DNA of 64,000 nucleotides from Coenobita brevimanus (GCA_032717465.1 CM064671.1:57030894-57094893); one strand, 5' to 3'. Positions 1 to 12,111 are shown, numbered from the stretch's first letter. Made by a program: numbers and translations. The notes: generated by a model not told the origin, from the letters alone.

Positions 1-2
1 TT

Positions 3-20
3 TGGCGACCTCTTATCAGG
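3..20 (+). promoter_or_regulatory. Candidate primer-binding site of LTR element 1
   Basis: The sequence starts TGGCGACC, the same first eight bases found immediately after the 5' LTR of the related element at 51380. A tRNA 3' end complementary to this would prime minus-strand DNA synthesis. The tRNA was not identified. Confidence 0.5.
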
Positions 21-77
21 ATATTCAGGATGTTATCATAAGGATATTGCTTGATATTTTGTGACTGTGATTTATTC

Positions 78-1018
78 ATGATGTCTGCTATTACTACGCT
101 TGATGAAGCCAAAGATTTTTTGTCAAATGTGCAAACAGTGTGTGATGTAGAAAACAGAACAAAGAATGAACTTAAACTTGTTGCTCAACAATTGGGAATT
201 GCTGTTCGCTCTCATCATTCTAAAGATCAAATTGTTGGTATGATTAATAAAAGCTTGTTTAATGTAACTCCTCCAAATGAGCAAACGCAGATTGAAATAG
301 CTAAGTTACGGCTAGCCCTGCAGGAGGCTCGTGTTAAGGAGGCTGAATTTCAAGCACGTGCTAAGGAGGCTGAGTCTCAGGCTAAGGAGGCTGAGTCTCA
401 GGCTAAGGAGGCGGAGTCTCAGCCTCGTATTCAGGAGGCACAGATACAGGCTCAGGCACAAATTGAACTTGCTAGGATTCAGGCAGACCATGAGTATCGC
501 ATGAAACAAGGTGGAACTGGATCATCTTGCTCTGATGATTTTGATGTGGCTAAAAATGTTAAACTTGTCCCTCCTCTTAATGAATCTGATTTAACAAAGT
601 ATTTTCAGTTGTTTGAGAGGGTAGCTACAGATTTTAATTGGCCCAAAAAGTATTGGCCAGTACTCCTTCAAACTGTTCTCACCGGTAAAGCTCAAGTAAC
701 TTATGCATCTTTGCCTCAGGATCAATGTGATAATTATGATGTAGTTAAGAGCTTCATTCTTAAGGCCTATGAGCTTGTTCCTGAAGCCTATAGAGTAAAA
801 TGTAGGACAACTTATAAGCAAGATAAGCAATCCCATGTTGAGAAGATCTGTTAGAGCAGTGGTTAAATTCTAAGAATGTGGATTCTGATTTTGGTAAATT
901 TAAGCAGATGATTTTGCTGGAGGACTTCAAAAGGTGTATTAGTAAAGATGTAAGCCTATATCTTGATGAGAAAAGAATAGATAATTTGTCTGATGCTGCA
1001 GTTTTAGCTGATGAATAG
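78..1018 (+). pseudogene. gag of LTR element 1
   Basis: The product would form the retrotransposon particle. Two adjacent ATGs at 78 and 81 are the likely start. The N-terminal part carries a charged coiled-coil with tandem seven-residue units of the type KEAESQA (about 340-430), from a 21-base repeat. The first frame stops at 852-854, but matching gag-like sequence continues in another frame up to a TAG at 1016-1018, so there is a frameshift near 850. After the TAG the same frame contains a CCHC zinc knuckle (C-x2-C-x4-H-x4-C) at about 1173-1212, joined to the protease part. The gag call rests on position, coiled-coil and zinc knuckle. Confidence 0.75.
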
Positions 1019-3370
1019 GTTCTCACTCACAAGAGATATTCTAGAGAAAAAAGGAAAGCTGAGAGTAAGTACGTTGCCTCCACTCAGAGTACAGGTAACA
1101 GGAAAGAGAATAAACATGATGTTTCTCAGGAACTAAATACCAGCTCCACCTCTAGATTTCAGAAAAGTAAATGTACTTATTGTAGTAAGCTTGGTCATAC
1201 TACGGAGAGATGTTTCAGGAGACAGCGTGATGTGAACAAAAAGGAGTCTTTAAATATTCAGTCAATTGGTCTAGTGTCCACCGTTGAGAGTTCCCAGAAT
1301 TCTTTAACCGAGTTAACTGAACCTGCTTTGAGGGGTAACTTAAATTATCATGATGGAGCTCCTCTTTTGAGAAGTAACGTGGGTGACACTATCAAGAGTT
1401 CATGTGCTAATTTCCTGTCTGATGGTTTTGTCAGTCCTCTGGACAGTAATGACAGGAAATCAGTTAAAATATATCGTGATACAGGTGCTTGCCAATCCCT
1501 TATGCTGACCAGTGTTCTAGGTTCTAATGTCAATTCCTCTGATGAACCTGTAATCTTACAAGGTGTAGGGAATAATTACTTCTCTGTCCCTCTGTGCAGA
1601 GTGAATTTAGAGTCTGGTTTTGTTAATGGTTCCGTGATGGTTGGGTTGGTTGAGACACTCCCAATGTCAGGTGTAACTTTCTTACTTGGAAATGATATTG
1701 GTGGAAGTCAAGTGTGTCCAGCTCCTCAGCTGTCTAGTGAGCCAGTGGCTGCAGCCCAGGATTGTGATGTCCCTGATGTGTTCTCTGCATGTGCTGTCAC
1801 TAGGGCTAAGTCTAAAGTTACTGGTGACTTAGAGGATGATGATGATGATGTTATCCTAGCTGACACTTTTCTCGCTAATTTGGACCACTCACCAGATGAG
1901 GCAGTACCCCGTAGTGTTGATAATTTGTCTTGTCAAGAGTTGGTTGAGTTGCAGGTTGCTGACCCTGAGTTGAAAGGTCTAGCTAACTCTGCTTGCAGTG
2001 AGGAAGAGTCAGCTGGTGCTTCTGCTTGTTATTATATAAAGTCAGGAGTACTTATGAGGAAGTGGAGACCCCCAACAGCATCAGCCGACTGTGAATGGGA
2101 GGTTGTACATCAAGTTGTCATCCCTCGTGTTTGTAGGCAGGATATCATTAGAGTGCCTCATGATTCCAGTTTGGCAGGACACCTTGGAGTGAGGAAGACT
2201 GTGGCACGCATTTTGAAACACTTCTACTGGCCAGGGATCTTCAGGGATGTTTCCTGGTATTGTAAGTCTTGTCACACCTGTCAAGTTGTGAGGAAGTGTA
2301 ATCAGACCGAAAAGGTTGCACCTCTAGTTCCTATTCCTCCTTTTGAGGCACCATTCACCTGTGTGTTGGTGGATATTGTGGGCCCTCTTCCTAAGACTTC
2401 TTCAGGAATTTCTCATGTGTTGACCCTGATTGATATGGCTACTCGTTATCCTGAAGCCATTCCACTTAGAAATATCTCAGCAAAGAACGTGCTTAAGGAA
2501 ATGCTGGGGTTCTTCACAAAGTTTGGTCTGCCCAAGGAGGTACAGTCAGACCGGGGAAGTAATTTCATGTCAAATGTTTTCAAGCAGTCTCTGAAAGAGT
2601 TGGGCATCTCCCAGATCATGTCTTCAGCTTATCATCCCCAGACTCAAGGAGCGTTGGAGAGATATTATCAAACACTCAAATCGATGCTCAAGAAATACTG
2701 TTTGGAACATCAGAAAGACTGGGATAAAGGTCTTCCATTTGTTGTATTTGCCGCAAGAGAATCTCCAAATGAATCACTGGGCTTCTCACCCTTTGAACTA
2801 CTGTTTGGCCATGAAGTAAGAGGACCCCTTAAGTTACTCAAAGAATGCTGGCTGTCAGAGGAAGATGACGTCAACCTGCTGGAGTATGTGATGAAGTTCA
2901 AAGAACGGCTGTCCACTGCTTTACAGCTGGCAAGAGAGAATTTAGGAGCTGCTCAGGAGAAGATGAGGACTTGGTATGATAAGAAGTCCAGGTTACGCCA
3001 CTTTCAGCCAGGAGATCAGGTTTTGATTCTGCTACCAGTGCATGGGCAACCTCTTCAAGCCAAGTTTAGTGGTCCTTATTTCATGGACAAGAAACTCAGT
3101 GATGTCAACTATGTCATTGCCACACCAGATCGTAGAAAGAACAAGCAACTTTGTCACATCAACATGCTAAAGTTATATCACAGGTGGGACGAAAATAATC
3201 CAGTTTGCACTGTAGCTGTTCCACTCGAGTCTGCAAGTGAAGTTCTCCCATGCAGCATTAGCCTGAGTGATAGTTTGGGGAAGAATCCTGATAAAATGAA
3301 CGATCTCCAGACTAAGCTTTCTCATCTACCTCCCGAGGAAAGGCAGGAGTTTTCGGCATTACTGCAGTAG
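1019..3370 (+). pseudogene. Zinc knuckle-protease-integrase part of pol, LTR element 1
   Basis: One open frame runs from the TAG at 1016 to the TAG at 3368. The order is the zinc knuckle (near 1173-1212), aspartic protease with DTGA at 1478-1489, an acidic linker (DDDDD near 1840), the integrase HHCC zinc domain (about 2160-2285), and the integrase core. The core shows the catalytic pattern D (2372), D (2549), E (about 2657). A C-terminal part ends with a VIATPDRRK..H-type motif near 3115-3170. The protease frees the mature proteins and the integrase inserts the cDNA. No RT lies between protease and integrase. The frame itself is intact, but upstream and downstream breaks make the element non-functional. 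It closely parallels 53290-55080. Confidence 0.85.
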
Positions 3371-4653
3371 TACCCGCAAGTGTTCCGTGCAACTCCAGGA
3401 AGAACCCCTGTCTTGATGCATGATGTCGATGTTGGAGACGCAAAGCCAATTAAACTGCCTCCTTACCGTGTGAACCCAGTGAAAGTTCCTCTCATCCAGA
3501 AGGAGCTTGGCTACCTGTTGGACCACAAGATGATTGAGTCCTGTCAGAGCGAGTGGAGTTCTCCTGTCACTTTAGTCCCTAAGCCAGGTGGGTCACAGCG
3601 GCTTTGCATCGACTACAGACGTGTTAATCAGATAACCAAAACAGACACTTACCCTGTCCCTCGCGTGGAAGATTGCATAGACAAGATCGGAAAGGCTAGG
3701 TACATAAGTAAGTGCTAGGGAGATCTCATGTTTTGTAACACTAGGAAAGACTTTTGCATGTTCTGTAATGCCATATGGTATGAAGAATGCACCAGCCACT
3801 TCAGAAGCTCATGAATGTTGTAACAGAGGGTTTGGCAAGGTGTGTTGTTTATATTGATGATGTATTAATCTTCAGTGACAACTGGAAAGATCACCTATGC
3901 CATGTCAGTAAATTTCTTGAGCGTTTGGTTTAGGCTAATCTTGTAGCTAATTTATCAAAGTGTGAGTTTGGTCAAGCTAAAGTTCAGTACCTTGGGTACG
4001 TAATTGGTGTTGGGCATGTTGCACCACCAGGAGCTAAGGTTCAGGTTATAAGTGATCTTCCCAGACCTAAAAGTAGGAGAGAGCTATAAAGATTTTTGGG
4101 AATGGTAGGTTATTACAGGAGATTTGTTCTTAACTTTTCAATTCTTGTATCACCACTTACAGACCTACTGAAAAAGGGAGTTAAATTTGTCTGGACTGAT
4201 AACTGTGAATCCTCTTTCTGCAAACTTAAAGCTATCCTATTAAGTCAGCCAGTGCTCGCTACTCCAAATTTTGCTAAGCCTTTTAAGATGGCTGTTGATG
4301 CAAGTGATACTGGAGCTGGGGCTATTTTGCTGCAAGAGGATGATCAGGGTATTGAACACCCTGTATCTTATTACAGTAAGAAGTTCACTCCACCTCAAAA
4401 GAACTACTCAACTATTGAGAAAGAGCTTTTGGCCTTGATTTTGGGTTTACAGCATTTTTCATTTTATTTGTGTTCTGGTTTTGACCCCATAGTCATTTAT
4501 ACCGATCATAACCCACTGAAATTCCTTAGTAAGTTTAAAGATAAAAATCAGAGATTGACAAGATGGAGTCTACTTCTTCAGGAGTATTCATTAGACATAC
4601 AACATGTCAAGGGGAAAGAAAATGTTATTGCAGATTGCTTATCTAGACTTTAG
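3371..4653 (+). pseudogene. Reverse transcriptase-RNase H part of pol, LTR element 1
   Basis: RT motifs begin with PPYRVNP near 3459 and continue through SPVTLVPKPGGSQRLCIDYR near 3560-3620. The frame breaks after 3715, and a block equivalent to the first catalytic region is missing. The YIDD catalytic box is present at about 3850. Premature stops lie near 3930 and 4087. RNase H follows, with DASDTGAGAILLQ near 4290 and the TDHNPL motif near 4500. The terminal stop is at 4651-4653. The order and content are clear, but this copy cannot make an active enzyme. Confidence 0.85.
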
Positions 4654-4714
4654 ACAGATTGTTTTAGAGTAATAAGAAATTTCCTTTGTAAATTTCTTTT
4701 TCTTTGTGGGGAGG

Positions 4715-5220
4715 TGTTACATAGCCTATGATTTCATCATCCTTTGTGTAATTCTAACGTACAGTATGCTGCATGTTTGATCACGAGCGTGTTCTACCTC
4801 ACTCCCCCCCTCCTCCCTTATAGTAGAGTAAGTCGTTCTTTCTGTTGTTCGGAGCAGGATTGTCAACTCTTTGTCCCCATGGCTTCATTTGCGCGTCCTT
4901 CTTACAAGTTGTATCAAGCTCTGCCGGCCCCTATATAATGAGCTCAGTCTCTGCATTATGGCCACTTAGATCTACTCCTCATTATGCTCACATCTCTGTC
5001 CTCCCCTGTACAGTTGTTATTATTGTGAGTGCTCAGGAAGTCTCCAACCATCTAGCAGCTGTGTAATTTGAGTATAACTGTTGTTGTATTTTTTCTTGTA
5101 CTGTGTAGTATAAGGTGTTGATTCTTGTGCCTAGTGGGGTTTTTGTGATTCATGTGTTTTTATGTCAGTCATTTTTTATAATATTTTGTATCTGTAATAA
5201 TATATCTTGCATTCACTGAG
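4715..5220 (+). repeat. 3' LTR of LTR element 1 (right edge uncertain)
   Basis: The LTR starts TGTTAC directly after the purine tract TGTGGGGAGG, exactly as in the young related element at 56705. No protein is encoded. AATAATATA near 5196 could serve as a polyadenylation signal. The right end is not fixed because the partner LTR is outside the window. Confidence 0.6.
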
Positions 5221-5499
5221 TATTGTCCGGCTTTCTCATTTTATCAGGGCTGACTTAGATGAGTTTGCTCTTGCTAATTTCGTGTTGATAGAGGCTGTTG
5301 CAGTTAACCATATATTTAACCTGTTTTTTGCCATTACATTATCCTTATGAGTCCTGAATGTTTTGTTGTTAGTTTGAGCATTAAACTTTGACTTGTAATT
5401 TTGCCTAACTCTTTTGTTTTGAACATGGAACTTTGCGGGACAGTGGTGATTTTTAGTATTCTCACTTGAAGGGTACATTAGTTTTCTCTGTTCCGTAAC

Positions 5500-5514
5500 A
5501 ATATATATACATAC

Positions 5515-5582
<68 letters not shown>
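5500..5582. repeat. (AT)n microsatellite
   Basis: Nearly uninterrupted AT dinucleotides, preceded by an ATAC-rich stretch. It flanks the right edge of LTR element 1. Confidence 0.95.
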
Positions 5583-5585
<3 letters not shown>

Positions 5586-5920
5586 CACTCCAAGTCTCCT
5601 GCATTATATGCTTAACAGGTGAAGGCCACATTGACGCCTGCTGGTTATGGTGCGGGCAGTTACAGGCTAGAGTTCTGCATCACTTTACTCATATTCCATT
5701 GAAGTTAGAATCCATACCCCCAAGAGTCTTGGCGTACAGTGATATAAAACCTTCCCACAACCACTCACGTCAGCAAGTTCTTGTTGTGTACATGGCATAA
5801 AATACCCGGTGCTTTAGCTGGAAATGTCATGACCATGAGAGTCGTGACATGTTTAAGAGAACGGTAAAATTTTATCTTCCAGGTTACTCTTTATGGACCT
5901 TAATCCAGGCATCCTAATTA
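5583..5920 (-). other. No firm gene; weak receptor-like fragment
   Basis: The minus strand around 5757-5690 gives VRQDSWG and, in a neighbouring frame, DSNFNGI. These look faintly like a ligand-binding segment of ionotropic receptors. A frame change is needed and no clean splice sites were found, so this is not called as an exon. Confidence 0.2.
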
Positions 5921-5924
5921 TGGA

Positions 5925-6245
5925 GGGAGTCGACACAAACGAATCACCTCCTTGCCATCGTGTCCTCCAGCACAAAATTGTTCTCACCCTTAAATCTTAA
6001 CCTTTCTCTGATGTACATCTCAAGCCCATCACTATGTCTCCTCCTCGAGCTCCCTCTCATTCCCTTCCAGCACCATATTCACATTACACTTTCCTAGTCA
6101 GTCACTCTCTTTCCATTCTCGCAACATGGCCAGTGCATCTAAAGGTGCTTCTCTTAATTCTTTGTAGCACATCCACAAGAAAGCCTTTCTCATTCGTCTG
6201 TTTGTTGCTCCACGTAACTTCACATGCTCACCAGCTCATGAAGGA
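5925..6245 (-). mobile_element. RTE-like LINE, 3' end remnant
   Basis: On the minus strand, broken frames give pieces matching the C-terminal part of the LINE family seen at 25.1-27.05 and 43.8-46.8 kb, including GHVARMERE and LTRKV. A degraded version of the family tail is recognisable near 5925-5955. Only the last few hundred bases of the LINE are present. Confidence 0.6.
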
Positions 6246-6305
6246 CTTAATATTCGGCTTGCAGAAAGTCGCGGCAGTAAAACAGTTTAAATTGTCATAA
6301 GATAC

Positions 6306-6443
6306 CTTCACCATGCAGGAGACGGTGATCAATCTGGAGTGATGTAATGATGTCATTCCGGACAAAATGGTAGTTGGCTTTCCCTTCACTGCAGTACAGG
6401 CACCGTTTGTACACCCTCACCCGCTCCTCCACATTCGTTATCT
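6306..6443 (-). CDS. Tentative exon 4 of ionotropic receptor-like gene
   Basis: The minus strand gives about 45 residues including VRVYKRCLYCSEGKA, which resembles the RCLYC-type segment in the extracellular part of decapod variant ionotropic receptors. A possible acceptor (CTGGCAG at 6450-6444) leaves two bases that complete the codon left open by exon 3. A donor (AAG/GTATCT) lies at 6306/6305. Joining to exon 3 implies an intron of about 16.7 kb containing three large transposons. The alternative is that this exon belongs to a neighbouring paralogue or pseudogene, because exon 3 might already cover part of the same region. The assignment rests on remembered family patterns. Confidence 0.45.
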
Positions 6444-6449
6444 CTGCCA

Positions 6450-7135
6450 GAATGGTATGTCTGGATAATTCGTGAGTTACGGGAAAACATCAGATGCAGG
6501 GAAACTTGAAAGGAATAAAATGGGAATACTCTAGTGGAAGACAGCTGAAAAGTCACTCTCGTGAACATTGATGAGGTCAAAGAAACCCACACTGGCAGAC
6601 GAAGAAGTATACTTCACACAGTTTGGGCGATTGCCGACTCCTCTTCAGCTGATATACTGACCAAGATGGTGCATTCCCTAACTGATCCTCTGGTTCAGTA
6701 TCTGATGGCAACACCTCACATTTCCTCAACTGTACTTAACGTGACTTCTCACTCTCTCGCGATGTTGCTTACTTCCTGAGTGAGGCATTCTGATGGTTGG
6801 CAGGGATCTGGTCACCAATCCTCTGATTAATGAATCTGTATTGCACATGCCTTCACATAGGTTGAAATTGTTATATCTGTCTATATACACAGAGTAAACT
6901 AGTATTCATTTTTATTGGTAAATTTGTGCAGCATTTCAGTAGAACTCCAGCTGATTACTTGGTGGTTTTTGGATGCTGAATGTATACTGCATTATTTGTG
7001 TTGCCCATCTTACATGCATACGTGTTTTCCATAATATGAGTATCTAGATGTTTGTCTGTATTTCCACTTAAGAGGGCGACAGTAATTCCTGAAACTGTTA
7101 GAAAAATATTTCTTCTTCCGCCTGTAAGGGTTTTC
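6450..7135. other. No recognisable gene
   Basis: An open frame at 6561-6779 on the plus strand shows no recognised motif and is treated as chance. No repeat structure is evident. Confidence 0.5.
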
Positions 7136-7139
7136 TGTC

Positions 7140-7498
7140 GCTTGAGTGGATGTTAGGTGTTTCCCTCAGAGATAGGCTTAGAAAGGTGGAAGTAATGGTG
7201 AGAGCACCTCTGATGTTTATCACTGAGAATATCAGAACAGCGAGTTTAAAATGGTTCGGTTATGTAATGAGTAGACATGGGAAGGGGCCAACCAAGAAAG
7301 CATGGAGAAGACCAGTGGAAGTAAGGAAATTGAGAGGAAGGTAGAAGATTAGGAGGAGAGATTTGGCTCAGAGAGAGAGCTGTTTGACGCTGGGCTCATG
7401 GAGGAGGATGCCACATGGATAGACAGCTATGAAGAAGACTCATTGCAGGAACCAGCACTTAACAAAAGGATAATAATAACCATTGATAATGATAAGAT
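7140..7498 (+). mobile_element. LINE 3' fragment of an RTE-like type, different subfamily
   Basis: The frame starting near 7150 contains LRDRLRKVEVM, LKWFGYVMSR and a following Arg-rich stretch. This matches the region just after the RT domain in RTE-like LINEs (the common form is RLRWFGHV). A frame change near 7345 leads to a short acidic tail. The fragment ends at the GTAAT target site of the next LTR element. Confidence 0.6.
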
Positions 7499-7503
7499 GT
7501 AAT

Positions 7504-8642
7504 TGTCATTGGGGGATGTGAATTTACAAATTAGAAATGCTTGATACTGCTCGAACGTTAGACAAGGAATTGACTTGTGAAAATCATGTAGCGAGTTTTA
7601 CTTTACCTGGCTTACTTCGCCGATTCTCTAAGGACGAGAATTTATAAACTTTCTCAACAGTGCACATCAGAGACTAATTACTCATGAGCGCTAATTGTTA
7701 GTACTGTTAGCCTCTTGAGAAAGTGACTCCACCCCTGACAATCAATAACTACTACTAATCATAGTGGACAGGTTCTTGCTGGTGCTTAACTCCTGGCTGG
7801 CACAACGGAATTGAGTTTGATACAAAAGAACTGGCCTAAGTACCAGTTATGAATAATGTAAAGAGTTTTTACACACTAGGAGCAGCAACTAAAGTAAGCT
7901 TAATGTGGGGAAATAAAACACGATTCTAATTACATTAAGCTCAAATAAAAGAACTGTAAATTTATTGATTACAGTAAAATAAATTTACGTTAAATGAGAC
8001 TCAAAATTAATTCAAAAGGGGAATTTACGGTCACTGAGGGACTCATGAATTCAATTAACAAAGAAAATACACACACTTGCTCATTCAAAAGCTAATCAGA
8101 CTTAAGCTTAGAAAAACAAACAGAAATACTGGTCAATGGAGGAAATGGAGCTGACGAAAGCCTGGGCGTCTGTGTGTTGAAACTCCAAGCGCTGCTATTT
8201 GCTGCAAGCTCACTTCACCGATCACCGTCTAGGTGGAGATTCAGGAAATCGCTGTACAATGGAGACGCTGGTCTCTACGTGTAGCACAAATGATCCTATC
8301 CCTGAGGCGGTCCACAACTCACTAAGTTCAGACTGGGAAGAGAAGTAAGAGCTGGCCATGTTTGCCAGAAGTAGGTGTGGCCTAACTTCAATAGTCAATG
8401 GAGAAAGGGTGAATGATATACACACGCAATATAATTGCTCAGTGGAAGCACTAATGTCGTTCATAAGAATAGTCACTCATGAAACAGTGACAAATGTTCT
8501 GAAAACCATCCTGATCGAAATGCATACAAGGACGGTTGAAATGAATGATGCCCAGTGGGAATTCCACTAGAGTTTGTGGTTTTCTCACTAAAGTACAGTG
8601 TCACGAATTTGTATAAATACACAATCGTGCAAATTCATGACA
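7504..8642 (-). repeat. 3' LTR of LTR element 3
   Basis: 1139 bases, TGTCA...TGACA. On the minus strand it is preceded by a purine-rich stretch (GATGGGGCGTAA, just right of 8642) that would prime plus-strand synthesis. Confidence 0.9.
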
Positions 8643-9540
8643 TTACGCCCCATCAAAATCAAATTTTTCTTCTGGAAAATTTTACGATATACATATAAAT
8701 CCTAACTCAGTCACACAACATTCACACTGTGGTGTGTGTACTATCCCGCTGCAGGAAAAAGTCACAGTCGCCAATGAGCGAAAAAAAAAATCATATTTAT
8801 GTTCATAGAAGTAAGCTTGAAGAAAAAAAAAAAACGTGATGACGGTGAAAAATCCTGTACTCACGTCAAACCGAGCGAAAAGTTTGTTACATTTACATTA
8901 ACAACTATTTGTTATGTAGCTTGGTGTATGTAATACACTGTGGAGTTATGACAGTTGTAGTGAAACTGTACCTATGTGTAAAATGATATGATACAAATTT
9001 ATAGTAAATGAAGACGACGAGGCAGAAGAGAAGAGGAGGCAGCATGTGGCAGAGACGATCAGCTGATCTGCACAACAAAACTGCTACACCCACCAGCTGT
9101 ACCTACGAAATCAATCAGAAGTGTCAATGCAACTAACAATTTTTATTAAATAACAATTTCTCTAGCTTCCTAGTAGTCAGTACATATGCTACACAAAATA
9201 CACTATTTTTTTCTTAACAGATACATTATTTACCAGGAAACATAGTCCTTGGATTGCTCAAATATCTCTGAACGGGCAGTTTACTGCTTAAACCTAACTC
9301 TACACTTACGATTAATATCGGAGAGCTGAGAATCCCTACGCAATCTCAGGCAGGTCACGTTTTAACACCCAATGTGGGTGTGATGCATTCTCCGTGAATC
9401 CTCAGAGAGGCCTTCAACTCGAGACACCACAAGGTAATTCAAACACAGCCTCGGATTAACTCTACAGGGGTCTCGAACTTTCCCCTTAACCTACAGTACA
9501 TATATATGTGTAGGCCCTGGACATGATGTGTCCTGTGGGG
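8643..9540 (-). other. Non-coding internal part of LTR element 3
   Basis: Between the integrase zinc domain and the 3' LTR, where an autonomous element would carry the integrase core and RT, no domain is recognised on either strand. Confidence 0.6.
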
Positions 9541-9549
9541 CCAACGGGC

Positions 9550-10620
9550 AAGACATCAAGTCTGCACCCACATTACCACTGCTCTCTCTCTCTCGAACGG
9601 CTCAGAGATTACGGGTGTGGATTCAAACGGCACAGGAAGGACGTGTCCCTGACTGATGGTACATTGACACATATTGCAGGAATGCACAAAGCTATCTACT
9701 TCCTGTCCCATCCCTGGCCAGAAAAAGTCAGCATGGATACGGCCCTGGGTTTTCCTTTTGCCCATGTGACCTCCTGAGGCTGAACAATGACCTCATTCTA
9801 ACACTGTTCAGCAATACTTAGCGGAAATGACAAACTGCTGTCGAACCACACCCTGGGGTGTTCGTGACTCACAGCAGAGCCATCCTTGTTTACAAAGGAA
9901 CCTGGCTTGACCTCCCTGTGAAAACATAATCACTTTACCCTTTTGTTTCTTCCACATAGCAGCAAGTGTTGGGCCAGAGTGTTGTTCTTGAACAAAATCT
10001 TGACTATAAATCAGATCTTGCGGCGATGCAATGGTCACTGGGGTGACACAGTTTGGAGCCTCAGCCATAGCTCGTGTTACTGCAGCCAAAGCCTGAGTAG
10101 TGCTATCTACGGTGCAACTATGCTTGGCACCTGATATGTTGCCTATTATTAGGTCAAACAAAGGTTCTGGCATGACAACTGCAAGTGTCATACCAGTGTA
10201 AAATGGAGATGCCACCTGCATACATGCCTCAGAGAACAATCTCACTGATCCATCAATAAGCTGAGCTTGGCTCTGTCGACCTGTGTACTCCTCAGGCCGA
10301 ACTAGACTCTGCCTAACAGAGCAACCTTTGGAACCATTGTCTCTCAGGACCTGTACAGGAATGCCTCCCACAAACCTTGGCTGAACAAAGAAGGCACTGT
10401 TGCCTGTGGGAGGGCCTGTGGAGGAAGCAGCCAGCCACTGATGAGGCTGCTGAATGAATAATGTGGTAAACATGGTGCCCTGAGAACTGGATGCCTGAGG
10501 GGTCGTGCTCACCATCTGGGAAGTTGAAGCATTGACCACCTGTGGAGGAGAGTTCACTGTCACTGGCTGACTAGTGAACTCTAGGGGAAGTACCTGTGCT
10601 GGTGGGGATGACATCACTGT
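9550..10620 (-). pseudogene. Protease and integrase zinc domain of LTR element 3
   Basis: The minus-strand frame 10617-9808 begins with a Ser/Thr/Pro/Gln-rich linker. It then gives a retropepsin-like stretch whose catalytic triplet reads DNG (VLRDNGSKGC, near 10335) in place of DTG, followed by a region ending LFDLIIGN. A linker with SQGGQARFLCKQG and RTPQGVVRQQFV follows. The integrase zinc domain is in another frame at 9765-9556 (GKRKTQGRI, FFWPGM, CNMCQ). Protease and integrase are adjacent with no RT between them. The DNG substitution and the frame changes argue against function. Confidence 0.75.
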
Positions 10621-11784
10621 GCGCTTGTTGAGGAATGAAGGCTACGTTTGCCTCCTGCTTCCGATACACTGGGGCTGGAGCTGAAAAGGATTGTCCCAAC
10701 CTTTGATTGCGTGGCTGATATTGCTGCTGGTTATGGTACTTGTTGTAACTCTTCCACTCATGTTTCTGGGTATTTTGCCCCTGGTCCTTTTTCTGCAGTT
10801 TGTTTGGACCTTGGCCATTATTCTGAGAATGGTGTTGATGCTGGGATTCAGTCTGAGATGGTTTCCCAGATTTGTCAGCTTTCCTGTTCCATGTGTGTTG
10901 CCTAGGAGTTTGGTACCCACACACAGTGAACAATGCATCAGCCTTCTCCACCATTTGGCTAGCATCCCTTACCTGGCAGATCTTAAGCTGAGCCATAAGC
11001 TCAGCAGGCCACAACTTTTCTAGCTGCATGCGCAGCATAAGGTCAATTATCCGCTCTCTCGCACAAGGGGTCTCATCTTTCTCCATCCACTCATCTAAGT
11101 AAGCAGTAAGCTGATCAAGAAACTGAACAGCAGTCTTATTTTCTTGTAGACACGCCCTCATAAACTGACTCCTGGCATCATCAACTGTGAGACCGTATGC
11201 TTTGATGAGTGCAGCCTTCATCATCTCATACTTGAGATTATCTTCACGAATTCTATGGAGAATATCGAGGGCAGGGCCCCCAAACAAGCCAAGAAACTAA
11301 AGCTGCTTAGCTGCCTTATCCAGCTGGTACAGCTGCACCATGTCTTCGAAATGAGCTATGAATGGCTCGATTTGCTCGCCTTCCGTGTATGAAGGAAGCT
11401 TGAGGCATGGGGTTGTCAGAACATGTGCAGGAAGAGCATTCATGGAGCTCAGGTCGGCTGCACCAGATGTGCCTGAAGCCAAGGAGTCTTGCTTGAGCTT
11501 CAGCATCTCAAGTTCATGTTTCTCCCATGCCTCGCGCTCGGCATGTTCATGTTCATGTTCTCTCTCACATTGTTCTCACTCGTATTCGCACTCTCATGTT
11601 GTTCGGATTGTTTTCACTCGTGTTCACGTTCTCTCTCGCGTTCCTCATGCTGAATTCTAAACTCTTCACGGGCATCACTCTCATGCTGCTGTTCATAACT
11701 AAACCGTGGGAGCACATATTTAATTTCCTTGGTGTCGATAAGCCCCATATCTTTGGCTTCTTGTACATATATATTAGTAGCCAT
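10571..11784 (-). pseudogene. gag of LTR element 3
   Basis: The minus strand starts with ATG at 11784 (MATNIYVQEAKDMGL). A Glu/Arg/His-rich coiled-coil follows, with a frameshift near 11560. The capsid-like part is LPSYTEGEQIEPFIAHFEDM (near 11390) and AALIKAYGLTVDDAR (near 11200). The C-terminal part is Gln/Asn-rich with basic residues. No CCHC zinc knuckle was seen. A break near 11300 joins the two open stretches. Calling it gag rests on position next to the 5' LTR and on the capsid-like motifs. Confidence 0.75.
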
Positions 11785-12111
11785 GATGCTAACTCAACTA
11801 AGGCTGAGTGGACTAAAGACTGAGTAGTGACTGCTGTTTCGCAGAGAAATGGTAATAATCAAAAGTAAAAAATATAGGCACAGGCTGGTAGTGACCAGTG
11901 TTATCTAGCTATACTGGTAAAGACAGAAAAAAAAAAATGCAAGTGACTGGGAAAACTATTACATAAAATTAATAGGGATGAATCAATAACCGCCAGTAAG
12001 ATAGTGCCTATAGACTTTAATGATAACAAATACCTAGGTGTGAGTGAGTGAGTATTATTTCGTTAATAACTTTAGAGCTAGGACTTAATATCCTGGAATG
12101 AGGTCACCAGA

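Larger units (their letters stand above)
1..5220 (+). mobile_element. Ty3/gypsy-type LTR retrotransposon 1, Gmr1-like gene order, decayed
   Basis: The internal region reads gag, zinc knuckle, protease, integrase, then reverse transcriptase and RNase H. Integrase ahead of RT is the order of the Gmr1-like group and is unlike standard gypsy elements. The window opens at the primer-binding site, so the 5' LTR lies outside it. The 3' LTR begins at 4715 with TGTTAC, just after a purine-rich stretch. Stop codons at 1016 and 3368, a frameshift near 850, a missing RT block near 3715 and further stops near 3930 and 4087 show that this copy is dead. It shares its primer site, purine tract and LTR start with the element at 50779-57303. 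The right edge near 5220 is a guess because no 5' LTR is available for comparison. Confidence 0.85.

Noticed and set aside
6561..6779. 72-codon plus-strand frame beside the tentative receptor exon 4
   Set aside because: No motif recognised and no conserved context. Probably chance.
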